Of a stretch of DNA of 64,000 nucleotides, positions 37,380 to 47,898 are shown piece after piece. The translations under genes and the position numbers were made by a program. The stretch comes from Semisulcospira habei (taxonomy: Eukaryota; Mollusca; Gastropoda; Semisulcospiridae): NCBI GenBank assembly GCA_036245525.1, contig BTPG01000004.1, forward strand, positions 216,328,093 through 216,392,092. The letters are read 5' to 3'. A model generated the notes under the pieces. The model ran no database searches. It had not been told where the DNA came from and saw nothing but the letters and a program-made list of their open reading frames with translations. Within the stretch, counting starts at the first letter, position 1. Each line of letters starts with the position of its first letter.

Positions 37380-38303
37380 GGAGTCAAGGGGTCGCTGCCT
37401 GACTCAAAAGTTGGGGGCCCCAGGGGACGAGTTGCGTTGATGGTGCGGGTAGTGGGGAACTCTTACAGCGCCTCCCCCAGGATCGCCCTAGTCTAAGGCC
37501 TCTTGGCCTTCGTGAGGCACCCTCGTGTGTAATCCCTCCGGACTAGCATAGCATCCCTCTATCCCAAGACCGCCTGTGCGTGGTCCCTGGCCACATCCTC
37601 TCCGAGATGACCCCAAAATCTGGGCAGCACGAGCCCCCAGGCTAAACACGGCGGATCTAGAGGAGAGAACCTCGAAAATTAATCAACATTGTCCTGCTGC
37701 CTTGCAGGCCTGGCCGTTTGGCTGCGGAAAGGCTAAGGGAGGAAAACCCTGACTTCAAACCCCCCGTGTCTGTGGGGAAGGTTTTTGAGCCAGAGACTAG
37801 GACAAGGACAGTCTGATATAAACCTACGACCTGAGGACCTCGATGCCATCGTCCCAGCTTGCTAGTCCATGGCAGACGAACCAAGGGTTTAAAGGGTGGG
37901 GCCAGTACTGCGCACACTGCATTCCACCAAAACGCTCCACCGCGCAGGCTTTAGGAAACGCCCACGGACCATGACACAGACCATTCCAAGTCCTGTAGTG
38001 ACGGGCAAGGGGCGAAACGGCAGGTGAAAGATGTCACTGGAAGCCGCAGTCTCAAACCTGCATGCAGGCGGTTCAGGATAATGGTCGCCTGATGTTGACC
38101 TGGGGATGACAACGTCACTCGGCACACCCTGAACGACCAAGCAGCCTTCTCTAGGGACAGCACTGCTTGCTTCACACGGAGAGGGGCCTAGAAAAGGTGG
38201 CCTAACCAAAGATCATCCCCTCACAACCCCAGTTGACTTGCCGCGGTCAACGGGCATCTTCTCCTGCGGTCAGAAAACAAGTAAAAACAACGGATCCACT
38301 CTA
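37380..38303 (+). mobile_element. 5' UTR of RTE-like copy 3 (probably full length)
   Basis: The element is bounded by ACTGCCGA at 37372-37379 and 41571-41578. The leader extends about 300 bp further 5' than in copy 1 and begins GGAGTCAAGGGGTCGC. Confidence 0.65.
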
Positions 38304-39780
38304 ATGATGACCACGACCGGACTCAACGTAGCATGCTGGAACATCCGAACCATGCTTGACACAGCAGACAGCGGACGACCTGAACGTCGCTCCGCCCTCA
38401 TTGCCCATTAATTGCGGAGGTTAAACATCGACATCGCTGCGCTCAACGAAGTACGCCTGCCGGACGAAGGCAGTCTCCAAGAACTTGGCGCTGGCTACAC
38501 CCTCTACTGGTCAGGCAAGTCTGCATCAGAAAGACGGCTCTCAGGCGTGGGTTTCATGGTCAAGACCTCCATTGCGACTAAGCTGGAAAACCTACCAACC
38601 GGTCACTCAGACCGCATCATGTCCAAGCGCCTCCCACTGAGACATCAGCAACACGTCACCCTTCTCAGTGTGTACTCCCCAACCCTCCTGGCATAGCCTG
38701 CAGAAAAGGACAAGTTCTACACTGACTTGTGCAGCCTCCAACAGAGCACCCCTGCAGACGACAAAGTCATAATCCTTGGCGACTTCAACGCCAGAGTGGG
38801 CCAAGACTCTGAAGCCTGGAAAGGAGTCCTCGGAAAGCATGGCGTTGGGAACTGCAATGACAATGGCCGCCTACTGTTGGAGTTCTGTGCAGAACAGCAG
38901 CTTGTCATCACCAACATTACTTTCCAGCAAAAGGACAGTCGAAAGACCACCTGGATGCATCCTCGCTCCAAACACTGGCACCTTATCGACTATGTCCTAG
39001 TGCGTCAGAGGGACCGCAGTGATGTCCTCCTCACCAGAGTGATGCCCAGCGCAGAGTGCCACACTGACCACCGCCTTGTCCGCTGCAAACTCAAGCTCCA
39101 CTTCAAGCCAAAACCCAAGAAAGGGGGGTCCCCTAAGAAAAAGCTTGATGTTGCCAGCCTTCAGCGTGACGACGTAAAAGCTGCCTTTCAGACAGATTTA
39201 CAGCGCAGGCTCACAGACACAGCTGACCCAGCAGACTCCTCCCCTGAAACACTCTGGGAACAGCTGAAAACTGCTATCGCAAAATCCTCTGCAGAAGTCT
39301 TGGGTTTCGCTAGAAAGAGGAACAAAAGATAGGTTTGACGAAGACGACGTAGAGATCCAGGAACTCCTAGCAAAAAAAAAAGAGCTGCCCATCAGGCCGA
39401 CCTAGCCCAGCCTTCCTGCCCTGTGAGGAAGTCTGCCTTCCGCCTGATCTGCAGCAGTCTCCAGCGCAAGCTCAGAGATCTCCAGAACGAGTGGTGGACC
39501 AGACTCGCACAGAGAACCCAGCTTTGCACTGACAACGGTGACTACAGGGGCTTCTACGAAGCACTGAAAGCAGTGTATGGCCCCAGGCACCTGATACAAA
39601 GTCCCCTGCGAAGCGCTGATGGGCAGGCACTCCTCACAGATAATAACTCCATCTTGAACCGCTGGTCGGAATACTTTCAGGACCTCTTCAGCGCTGAGCG
39701 CACTGTTCAAGAAGCAGTCATCCTCCAAATCCCACACCTCCCAGTAAAGGTTGAATTGGACGAACCGCCACTGCTGAAGT
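38304..39780 (+). pseudogene. RTE-like endonuclease region (copy 3)
   Basis: Homologous to 10570-11922. The ATG at 38304 opens the frame, but a TAA at about 38409 (the ATG/Glu region of copy 1), a TAG near 38695, and frameshifts near 39330 and 39385 break it. ILGDFNARVG and TDHRLV are still readable in 38727-39332. Confidence 0.85.
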
Positions 39781-41570
39781 GACCCTCACAGCCATCCACC
39801 AGCTCAAGAGTGGCAAAGCAGCAGGCATTGACGGTATCCCACCAGAGATCTGGAAACATGGAGGCTCAGCACTGCACAACAAGCTCCATGACCTCTTTCT
39901 CTGCTGCTGGGAGGAAGGAACACTACCAAAAGATCTTCGCGATGCAGTCGTCATCACCCTGTACAAGAGCAAAGGAGAGAAGTCTGCCTGCTCCAACTAC
40001 CGTGGAATTACCCTGCTGTCCATTGCCGGGAAAATTCTTGCAAGGCTGCTCCTGAATCGGCTGGTACCTGCCATTGCAGATGACCACCTCCCAGAGAGCC
40101 AGTGTGGCTTCAGAGCCAACAGGAGCACCACCGACATGGTCTTTGTGCCGAGACAACTTCAGGAGAAGTGCCGTGAGCAGAACAAAGGGCTGTACGTAAC
40201 GTTTGTCGACCTAACAAAAGCGTTCGACTCTGTGAGCAGGCAAGGCATGTGGCAGATCCTGGAGCGACTTGGCAGTCCCCCAAAGTTCCTCAGCATGATC
40301 GTCCAGCTACACGAGGACCAACTAGGCCAGGTCAGACTCAACAGTGACCTCTCAGAACCATTCCCCATTCTCAACGGTGTGAAGCAGGGCTGTGTGCCGG
40401 CACCGACCCTCTTCACCATCTTTTTTAGCATGATGTTGAAGCAGGCCACAGTGGACCTCGACGATGACGATGCAGTGTACATCAGGTATCGTCTCGATGG
40501 CAGCCTGTTCAACCTCAGACGACTGCAGGCCCACACCAGAACCCTAGACCAACTGATTCGTGAGCTGCTCTTTGCTGACGACGCTGCCCTCGTTGCAGAC
40601 ACACAGAGAGCCCTGCAGCGCATCACGTCCTGCTTTGCAGACGCTGCCCAGCTCTTTCGACTCGAGGTCAGTCTGAAAAAGACAGAGGTCCTCCATCAGC
40701 CGGCACCCAAAATAGAGCATCGCCCTCCCCACATCACCATCGGCGAGTCTGAACTGAAATCAGTGCACCAGTTTACCTTCCTTCGCTGCATCATCACGTC
40801 ATGCGCTAAGCTGGACAAGGAGCTGGACAGCAGGCTGGCAAAAGCAAACAGCGCTTTCGGGCGTCTATACAAGCGGGTATGGCACAATCAACAGCTGAAA
40901 ACAGGCACCAAGATCAGCGTGTACAGAGCTGTGGTCCTCACCACCCTGCTGTATGGTTCCGAGTCCTGGGCCCTCTACCGCAGCCAACTACGACTCCTCG
41001 AACGCTTCCACCAGCGCTGCCTGAGTACAATCCTTGGCATTCACTGGAGTGACTATGTCACAAACGTCGAGGTCCTTGAACAGGCAGAAACTGTGAGCAT
41101 CGAGGCTTTGCTGCTGCGGACACAGCTCCGCTGGGCTGGTCACGTCTCCAGGATGGAGGATCATCGCCTACCCAAGATCACCCTGTTCGGTGAGCTCGCC
41201 ACTGGACACTGAGACAGAGGGGCACCAAAGAAGAGATACAAAGACTGTCTCAAGAAGTCACTTAGTGCCTGCCAAACCGACCACCGCCAGTGGTCTTCAC
41301 TTGCTGCGGATCGTGACACCTGGCGCTCCACCATTTACAAGGCAGCTGTCTCCTTTGAGGACTCTCGCAGAGCTAGCCTTAAAGACAAGCGGCTCAGGAT
41401 TTAAAAAAAAAACAGAGATGCCGCACCTCAGAACCCTGGCCAGACCTTCCCCTGCAGCCACTGCGGTCGAACCTGCCTGCCCCGGATCGGCCTCCGCAGT
41501 CATGAGCATGCCTGCAGACATCGTGGACAACCCCTATAGAATCTTCGTTCGCGAAGTCAAGCCAAGATCG
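39779..41570 (+). pseudogene. RTE-like reverse transcriptase and zinc finger (copy 3)
   Basis: The best preserved RT of the family here: one frame runs 39779-41212 through AAGIDGIPPEIWK, NYRGITLLSIAGKIL, GFRANRSTTDMVF, FVDLTKAFDSVS, GVKQGC, LLFADDAALVAD and LRTQLRWAGHVSRMEDHRLP. A TGA near 41210 stops it; the remainder, including a C2H2-type finger (CSHCGRTCLPRIGLRSHEH), is readable to about 41540 with one more stop near 41401. The 3' end matches copies 1 and 2. Confidence 0.87.
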
Positions 41571-41578
41571 ACTGCCGA

Positions 41579-43052
41579 AATCCTAACACTTTCTCGCTAC
41601 CAACGGACCTGTGCTCAATGTTCATTATCGTTATCAAGCACATCTGTGTTTCCTTGAGCTGGCAAATTTCTTTCTCGTATGCATACGTTTTTGTCAGTAA
41701 TGATCAGAGCGTCTCACAATGAATGTACAGATAGTTTCTGATGAGACTAAAATATTCCGACATTACAACAGACGAAAGACATGATATTCATGAATCTAAA
41801 TCGTTCAGATCTACAGTGCTCTATTGAGCGTTGAATGCAGATAAGAATTTCGGATTTCCATGAATGCACACTTAAGCTCCAAGGTCAAGCATTTCACAAA
41901 TATATCATAAAAATCTTCGATCTCGCCCTTTGTATCTTTGGGTTTTGCACGTTATGCTTTGCCAAATCGTTAGAGTACCTACCTGCGAAAATCCGCAGGT
42001 CCTTTCGAAACGACTCGCAGCTGCAGATGATGTTTGTGCCTATTCTGGACACGGGCAGTTACGTTTTCCTGTATATTACGATTTATACACGTTCTTCAAT
42101 CTCACGCAGTCTGTCATGTTGACTATCAGCGGATGTATCTAAACAACGCGTTTTAGTGTGTAATCCGCCAAAAAAATCCAACATACTTGCAAGGTGCGAG
42201 TTGTATCCGACACGACGTTAGGCGAACAGACTCGAAAATACATTTGAAGCAATCAGATATGTACATTTATGTGGTGCTACTGATCGAAATCGTCATAAGA
42301 CCAAATTTGGGAGTTATCGACAAATTCCTTCGATTGCCTCAGGCAGTTTTTTTGCCGTTGATTGTTCGTTTAGGCTGGGGTGAAGGACAAATTACTGCAA
42401 GGGAGAGAAGTGGCTTTCAGTCAAACGACATAACTTGTTTCAATGTGGTAAAAAGATTGTGCGCTTTGACCAGGTTCGAAAGTTGGCAAAATGCACATAT
42501 TTTGAGGGGGAAAGTGTAAGCAAATTTCGGGTACTTTGTTTATTTAACATTTATTGGTGTTCGATAAAATCTCTGAGAAAAAAGGAACATGTTTTCGCAT
42601 TGAGGACACTCAGAACTTGCAGAAAATCCGGAAAACCCAAAACACCCAACGTGACAGATTTTTCACATTGGAAGTTAAGTGTCTTAGCTCGCCTTAATTA
42701 TCAGACATGTTCGGTCTCCGTCACGGTCTCACGACCGCTGGCGTTAAATTGTTTTGCAAACTCACAATAAACATCTGCAGCCCAAACCTGGTTGAGAAAC
42801 CGTGGAAATAACTCACCTGTGACTGTCGATGTGAACAATGGACTTCAGCGCTATGAAATCTGTTGTGTACTTACATTCCCTTTAGTAACGTCACGTCCGA
42901 TTTCTTTGCAACGTACACAACTATGACGCAAAATGAAATTTGGTTTAGATCCAACTGTACACGCACCAACCAATTCGGCTTCAACCCGGGGAGATGTGCA
43001 CGTGTAAACAGCCTCTCAGTGTCGCTGTTAATTTTCCCATTCACAGAATTGC
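41579..43052. other. Unannotated sequence
   Basis: Several short ORFs (such as 42435-42770) but no recognisable domain and no repeat match in the window. A host exon cannot be excluded. Confidence 0.35.
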
Positions 43053-43265
43053 TTAACTCATTCTACCCCAGACACACCACAGGAAGATAAGGATCGGCCA
43101 TGATAGTTCAAGGGTGATGCCAGAATAGCTTGGCGCCATAGGCGCCAAGCTATTCTGGCATCACCCTTGAACTATCATGGTCCATCTGTGTCCTGCAGTG
43201 CAATGCAGTCTTCATAGGACACCGGCAAAATTCTGGGATTTTGGTGTTGGGGTAAAATGAGTTAA
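43053..43265. mobile_element. TTAA-flanked fold-back element, copy 2
   Basis: 213 bp with TTAA at both ends and termini CTCATTCTACCCC... / ...GGGGTAAAATGAG. The centre (43098-43180) is a perfect 40-bp stem with a 3-base loop (ATA). Same family and same length as 6362-6574. Confidence 0.85.
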
Positions 43266-43597
43266 ACATACTCTAAATATTAAACAACGACAACAGCAAC
43301 AACAACAACAACAACAAAGATCATAATAATGTGAAATTGTTCACTTTAATGACTGGTAATCAAGAGAGAAACAGGTATTTTAAAGAAAATCGGCGATGCG
43401 TGGCTTGCAACATTCGACCGTTTTTTTGCGTTTTAGGTGAATTTGAGCGTGACACGTCACATTGTGGAGGACACAAAGAAGCCTGGTTTCAGAGTAAGCG
43501 GGTATATTGTCATCAGTTGCTGTGCTTCAGGCTCGATTGGAGTGAAAAATGACTGGAGGTTGTTTCCGTTTGCCGATAACCGATGTTTAAGTTAGCA
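43266..43597. other. Unannotated sequence with (CAA)n run
   Basis: (CAA)n at about 43285-43317; an ORF at 43331-43552 has no recognisable feature. Confidence 0.4.
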
Positions 43598-43718
43598 GGT
43601 TTCTAACGTTTCATTTGTGACACGGTACCGACGACATTTACCGTACGATTTAACAGCGCTTGCAGACGATCTTTTTGTTGACGTCGGATACGTGACACCG
43701 GTTGAAACGTTAGAAACC
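43598..43718. mobile_element. MITE with GGTTTCTAACGTTTCA ends, copy 2
   Basis: 121 bp; the ends are the same as at 33875-34071 (GGTTTCTAACGTTTCA and TGAAACGTTAGAAACC), with GTGACAC also conserved inside each end. The interiors differ. Confidence 0.65.
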
Positions 43719-44076
43719 CGGAATTTACACACAAAATTCACGGAGATATAAAGCAGACAGATTGTTCCGTCTTTAGCATATGTTTCACTGATGTTTCATT
43801 ATTGGAAACGCACAAAAAGCAATTCACTGGAACTCCATTTAATGCGCACAGTACGCCTTCCAGATTAAGACCCCCCCCCCACCCCCACCCCCATGATTTC
43901 ACCACTTTATCCAGCTCGGTTGATATAATCTATGCTACTGTAGATTGTTTGATCTCTTCTTCGTAGCTTACATTCACTTTCAAGGTTTTCATAATAAAAT
44001 ACAAATTTGTGTTACGTCTTTTTTCATGCTCCCCCCCCCCCCCCCTGCATTGTGACCAGTACCAAATAATGACGCA
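43719..44076. other. Unannotated sequence with C-tracts
   Basis: C-rich runs at 43870-43891 and 44031-44045; a fragment near 44052-44074 matches the inverse of 33693-33715. Confidence 0.4.
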
Positions 44077-44295
44077 TTAACCCCTTTAGCCCCAAGATCC
44101 CATTTCTCAAATTTTAAAAGTGGTGTCTAACGACATTGTGCCAGTTGTAGGAGATAGATTGATCATGATAATTCATGGGTAGTGCCAGATGAGCTTGGCG
44201 CCTGAAGGCGCCAAGCTCATCTGGCACTACGGTACCCTTGAATTATCATAATCAATCCATCTCCTGCTGCAGGGTCCCGCGGCTAAAAAGGTTGA
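44077..44295. mobile_element. TTAA-type fold-back element, copy 3
   Basis: 219 bp, TTAA at the left and TTGA at the right, termini CCCCTTTAGCCCC and GCGGCTAAAAAGG. The central hairpin meets at GGCGCC-TGAA-GGCGCC (about 44197-44212); the right arm carries a 4-base insertion (GGTA). Confidence 0.8.
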
Positions 44296-44436
44296 GAATT
44301 CGAGTCGACGCATTTACATTTTCACAAAGGGGGAATACTTTGAGCTCTATCGATTGATCCAGTCAGACAGCTCACAGCCGCGGCCATTTACAACCAGATT
44401 ACAAGACTTTCAGTTTTTGGCTCACGTGCGAAGCAT

Positions 44437-44497
44437 TCGAGCCACGGACAGCGTAGCGTACTGATCTCCGCGCTGCGCTACTACTGAGCCAACAAGC
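44437..44497 (-). other. tRNA-like sequence at the insertion end
   Basis: On the minus strand, TTGGCTCAGTAGTAGCGC resembles an RNA polymerase III A box and GTGGCTCGAA a degenerate B box, with GTAGCG/CGCTAC able to pair between them. An acceptor stem and clear anticodon arm are lacking, so it is a tRNA-derived relic, not a tRNA gene. Confidence 0.4.
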
Positions 44498-44615
44498 CAC
44501 AGCACTGGCCACCCGCGCCTCACTCAAAGGAGAGAAAGAACAAAGACAAGTCAAGCCCCAGTCAAGAGACCAGTCACCCGGGACAAGCAAGCCCTGCCTC
44601 AAGCCAAACGAACAG

Positions 44616-45353
44616 ATGGCCTCCAAAAGGAACAGACGGCAAACAAATAGACAGCAGGTGGAGGAGTACACCTCCAACCACCCTCAAGCGCCACGACCAC
44701 AGCCAGCGCCCAAACGGGAGACAAGGGGCTACCGACCCCCTCTGTCTCCACCGATACGGCCGCAGGCGCAACCAGCGTGGGAAAACTCGCCCCCACAGCC
44801 AACGACGCAACCAACACGGCCGGCATACCCGCCGGCCCCATTCGACGAATTATTCCGAGGAGGAGCCTTTCCATCACCGGAGCACATAAGGCTGCTCTTC
44901 CAAAGACAAGCGGGCCTACCCAGCCCGCAACAACTCCAACAACGCCAACAATTCGAAGAGAAATAAGAAGAGACAGCCCCAGCCACCCCCCAGACACTGC
45001 CACCCCAAGACGAGGAACCAGAGGAATCGTCGGAGCCGGCAACTGAGCCGGATTTCCCACCCTCCCCGCCGCCGGTCACCCTTCCCGAATCAATCACTCG
45101 GGAACGGCCGGCATTGCTTGAGGAGGAGGGGACTCGGCTCAGGGGTATGGACTTCGATGATCTAGTCCTGCTACTCCAGGACGTGGTGCCGATCATCAGA
45201 GCAGTCGAAGGGGACGACTACCACCGAGCGCTGGTCGCCGCCCGGTGGATGGTGCACGCCGGAGCTCTCAAAGACCTTCACCCCCCAAAGACCACAAATA
45301 CGGCCAGCCAAGCCACCACCACACCACCTACAAGGACAACGAGTGCCAAGTAG
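44616..45353 (+). pseudogene. Proline-rich ORF of the GC-rich insertion, one in-frame stop
   Basis: One frame runs 44616-45353 with a single TAA at 44964. It starts MASKRNRRQTNRQQ (basic), continues Pro/Gln-rich, then acidic (QDEEPEESSEPATEPD), then a helical, apparently folded segment (LLQDVVPIIRAVEGDDYHRA, VAARWMVHAGALKDL) near the end. I do not recognise the family. The basic-to-acidic-to-helical arrangement would suit a nucleic-acid-binding ORF1 or gag-like protein, but that is speculation. The opposite strand also has long open frames, which the GC-rich composition can explain. Confidence 0.4.
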
Positions 45354-45963
45354 CACCAGAGCTAAAGTCAACAGGGACAACAGCCACCCCAGCGACAGCG
45401 ACAAAAATGATAGGAACTACAACCACCACCATCAAGAACAGAAGATGCGGGAACACCGCGCACCGCCCAAGCAAGAAGTAGGCACCGACGCAACCCCCAC
45501 CCCAACCACAGAAACGAAGAGTACCTCTACAGACCCAGCACCACAAGCGACCTACTCCAACCAGCACCAACCAGCCAACAAACCAGCCGCAGTCCCCCGA
45601 AAACGGCACAGGCCACCTAAGCGCTTCCGACACCAGCGCCCGCCACTACTCCCCACGCCGCCACCGCACCTTCGCTTGCCACCGCAACACCGCCACCCAC
45701 CCTGCCCATTCCAGCGACCGACCCCCCCGGCCCAGGATCGACTGGCCGCCACCACCACCACCCCACCTCCCCAGACCCTACCACAACCAGCCACGGTTCT
45801 ACCGGCCACCACCACCTCCGCCACCACTTCTACAAGAAATGCTAGAGTGGTTGGCACTTCAACACCTCCCAGCCTGGCGCTAAAAGCAACGGTTCACCGG
45901 CCACCACCCGCCTCCTCCACCACCAACCACCCGGCCCCGGCATTAACATCAGCCGCTGCGTGA
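45343..45963 (+). CDS. Low-complexity Pro/Thr-rich ORF, unknown
   Basis: A 206-codon frame overlapping the end of the previous ORF in another phase. It is almost entirely Pro, Thr, Ser and charged residues (TTTTTPPPQTLPQPATVLPA), with no motif. It could be real C-terminal sequence reached by a frameshift, or an open frame produced by C-rich DNA. Low confidence. Confidence 0.25.
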   Translation: MPSSTRAKVNRDNSHPSDSDKNDRNYNHHHQEQKMREHRAPPKQEVGTDATPTPTTETKSTSTDPAPQATYSNQHQPANKPAAVPRKRHRPPKRFRHQRPPLLPTPPPHLRLPPQHRHPPCPFQRPTPPAQDRLAATTTTPPPQTLPQPATVLPATTTSATTSTRNARVVGTSTPPSLALKATVHRPPPASSTTNHPAPALTSAAA

Positions 45964-46697
45964 CGGAGCGACAGACAGACAGCGAGACAACCCCCCCCCT
46001 CCCCTGGCCCACCCCCCCTGGACGAAATCAGCGAGAGCTGGAAGTCCCTATCCCTTCCAAATCTTCACTTCACGTGCGAAGCAAAAGTGAGTGTATGTTC
46101 TGGGCCAGTGATCGTCCGTCTGTCGTCCGTCCGCCGTCGTCTCTGGTAAACTTTAACGTTGGCATTTTTCGGAGACTATTCAAGCAACATTCTTCAAACC
46201 TGGCCCACGGACACTTTGTGGCAAGACCTTTCTGAACATACCAAATTTCAGTGACCTCTCACAAAGGTCAAGGTCACAGGGGATCAGGAAATATATTAAA
46301 AAATAGCTATTTTGGGACATAATTTATTTTTTCTCAAATTCTTTTGACAACTTCAAACCCAAACTTGGTACAAAGATACCTGATGGTAAGACCATTATAC
46401 GCACACTAATTTAGTTGATCCCTCGGGAAGGTCAAGGGTTACAGGAGCTCAGAAAATAGGTCCAAATAGCCATATTTTTACAAAATATTTTTTTTTCTCA
46501 AATACTATTCATAACTTCAAACCCAAACTTGCTACAGAGATATCTGATGCTAAGACCTATCTATGCATACTAATTGAATGACCCCTCGGGAAAGGTCAAG
46601 GGTCACAAGAGGTCGACAAATGTGTATAAAATGCCAATAATTGTAGTTATTATCAACATTTTTGCTAACTTTATAATCAAATTTGGAACAAAGTTAG

Positions 46698-47898
46698 CTT
46701 GTTGAGTCGTAGTCGTAGTATGATATCACACCAGACGTACGCACGTAAGGTTCTTTTAAAGAAACTTCATTCAGCTGCAACCCGTCACACGTGGCTTAAC
46801 AATGTAGACCACACTGGAGTAACAGTTCCAACAATATTTTTTTGCAGCGATGCGATCTCCACACAATGCGTTCACCAATGCACCAACACTGATACAATGT
46901 CTCCTCTGCAAAATGTCTACACTTTGACACAATGCATCTCTCATACAATGTACATCACTATACACTGCATAATTCCGTCACTGACGATGAATCACGATAC
47001 CTTGCTTAGCTCTCTCAATGTCAATGTGCTTACGATACACTGCAATTATACAAACGAACAACGTACAAACGCTGTTACATTGCAATTCTACAACTGAACA
47101 ATGTACAAACGCGCTTCCCAGCACAATCTTTTATAGTATAATAGCTTTCCAGAATAATCTAGCAAATTCATACAACACAACCAATCAGAACAGAACACGT
47201 AACCGAAACTCATAAATATTGATGAAAAAGAACTTTATAGAATATACTACAATAGTCTATAAAATTGGACTGCTAATTTCAACCCCAATTTTGGGAAATG
47301 CCGGTGTGTAATGACGTTACACAAGAAAAGGTTACACGGTTCACGACCTTGCCCGAATTCTCCGGAAGTTTCAAAACTCCGCCTAATACATCCTGTCTGC
47401 TAACTTCACGCGCACAGAAAACAGCGGAGATTATTTGAGCGGTTTCTAGACTCTTCGGGATTCAACTCCGTAAATCAAACGACAATCAATTCCGCTCTCT
47501 GTGCGAACGATAGCGAATCTTACTAAAAAGGTACGTGAGAGATAGATATAATGGGGATCCTCGCCCACCCACCATCCATTTTAAATATTTATTATAGTCA
47601 ACTAGGCTTTTAGACAAACCAACATCAACAAATACAATCAAAGCCTTTATTTTCTAACTGTATTACTTCCACCCTAGAATAATTTAAATCAACATGTGGG
47701 GCTTCTATGACACCCCCCAATTAATTGATTTATTTTAATTAGCACGGTAATTAAGCAAGCCCACATCAACAAAGACAGACATTTTAGTTTCACTCCAAGA
47801 ATTATTAAAGCAACAATTTTGATCAGCTGTCACACCCACCTAAATAATTAATGCTGTCATTGACTTATTTAAGCAAAATTATTATATTACATTATAAA
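46698..47898. other. Probable left terminal region of the Polinton-like element
   Basis: The locus F repeat is cut at about 46697. New sequence begins with AGTCGTAGTCGTAGTATG at 46702, and the first virus-like gene starts at 47899. Polintons begin with 5'-AG and have long terminal inverted repeats, so this 1.2 kb could be the left repeat plus leader; the right partner is outside the window. Inside are spaced ACAATG words (46865-46970) and a roughly 45-bp imperfect duplication containing GTACAAACGC (47040-47115). No gene is convincing. An LTR beginning TGTTGAGTCG is an alternative reading. Confidence 0.4.

Larger units (their letters stand above)
44436..46069. mobile_element. GC-rich 1.63-kb insertion with 14-bp target duplication
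   Basis: TCACGTGCGAAGCA occurs at 44422-44435 and 46070-46083, exactly where locus F should be continuous. The insert is strongly C-rich on the plus strand, unlike its AT-rich surroundings. It has a tRNA-like sequence at its left end (minus strand) and proline-rich reading frames on the plus strand. No RT, transposase or poly(A) is seen, so it probably relied on another element for movement. Confidence 0.75.
44413..46697 (+). repeat. 160-bp-monomer repeat, locus F, split by an insertion
   Basis: The head is at 44413-44435 and the body resumes at 46070 (GTGAGTGTATGTTCTGGGCC), running through several monomers until it stops abruptly at about 46697, in the middle of the word that elsewhere reads TAGCTGATGATAAGACC. 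Confidence 0.75.

Noticed and set aside
41835..42770. Possible host exons in overlapping short ORFs
   Set aside because: No domain, no convincing splice-site set and no repeat support; left as unannotated.
44437..44497. A functional tRNA gene
   Set aside because: A-box and B-box-like words are present, but no acceptor stem or proper anticodon arm can be formed.
44599..45857. Minus-strand ORFs opposite the proline-rich frames (hydrophobic Gly/Val/Leu-rich)
   Set aside because: C-rich DNA yields few stops on either strand; these look like antisense shadows.
46699..47097. 132-codon ORF near the putative left terminus
   Set aside because: It lies over iterated ACAATG-type sequence, has no domain, and begins almost at the repeat boundary; more likely chance in the terminal region.
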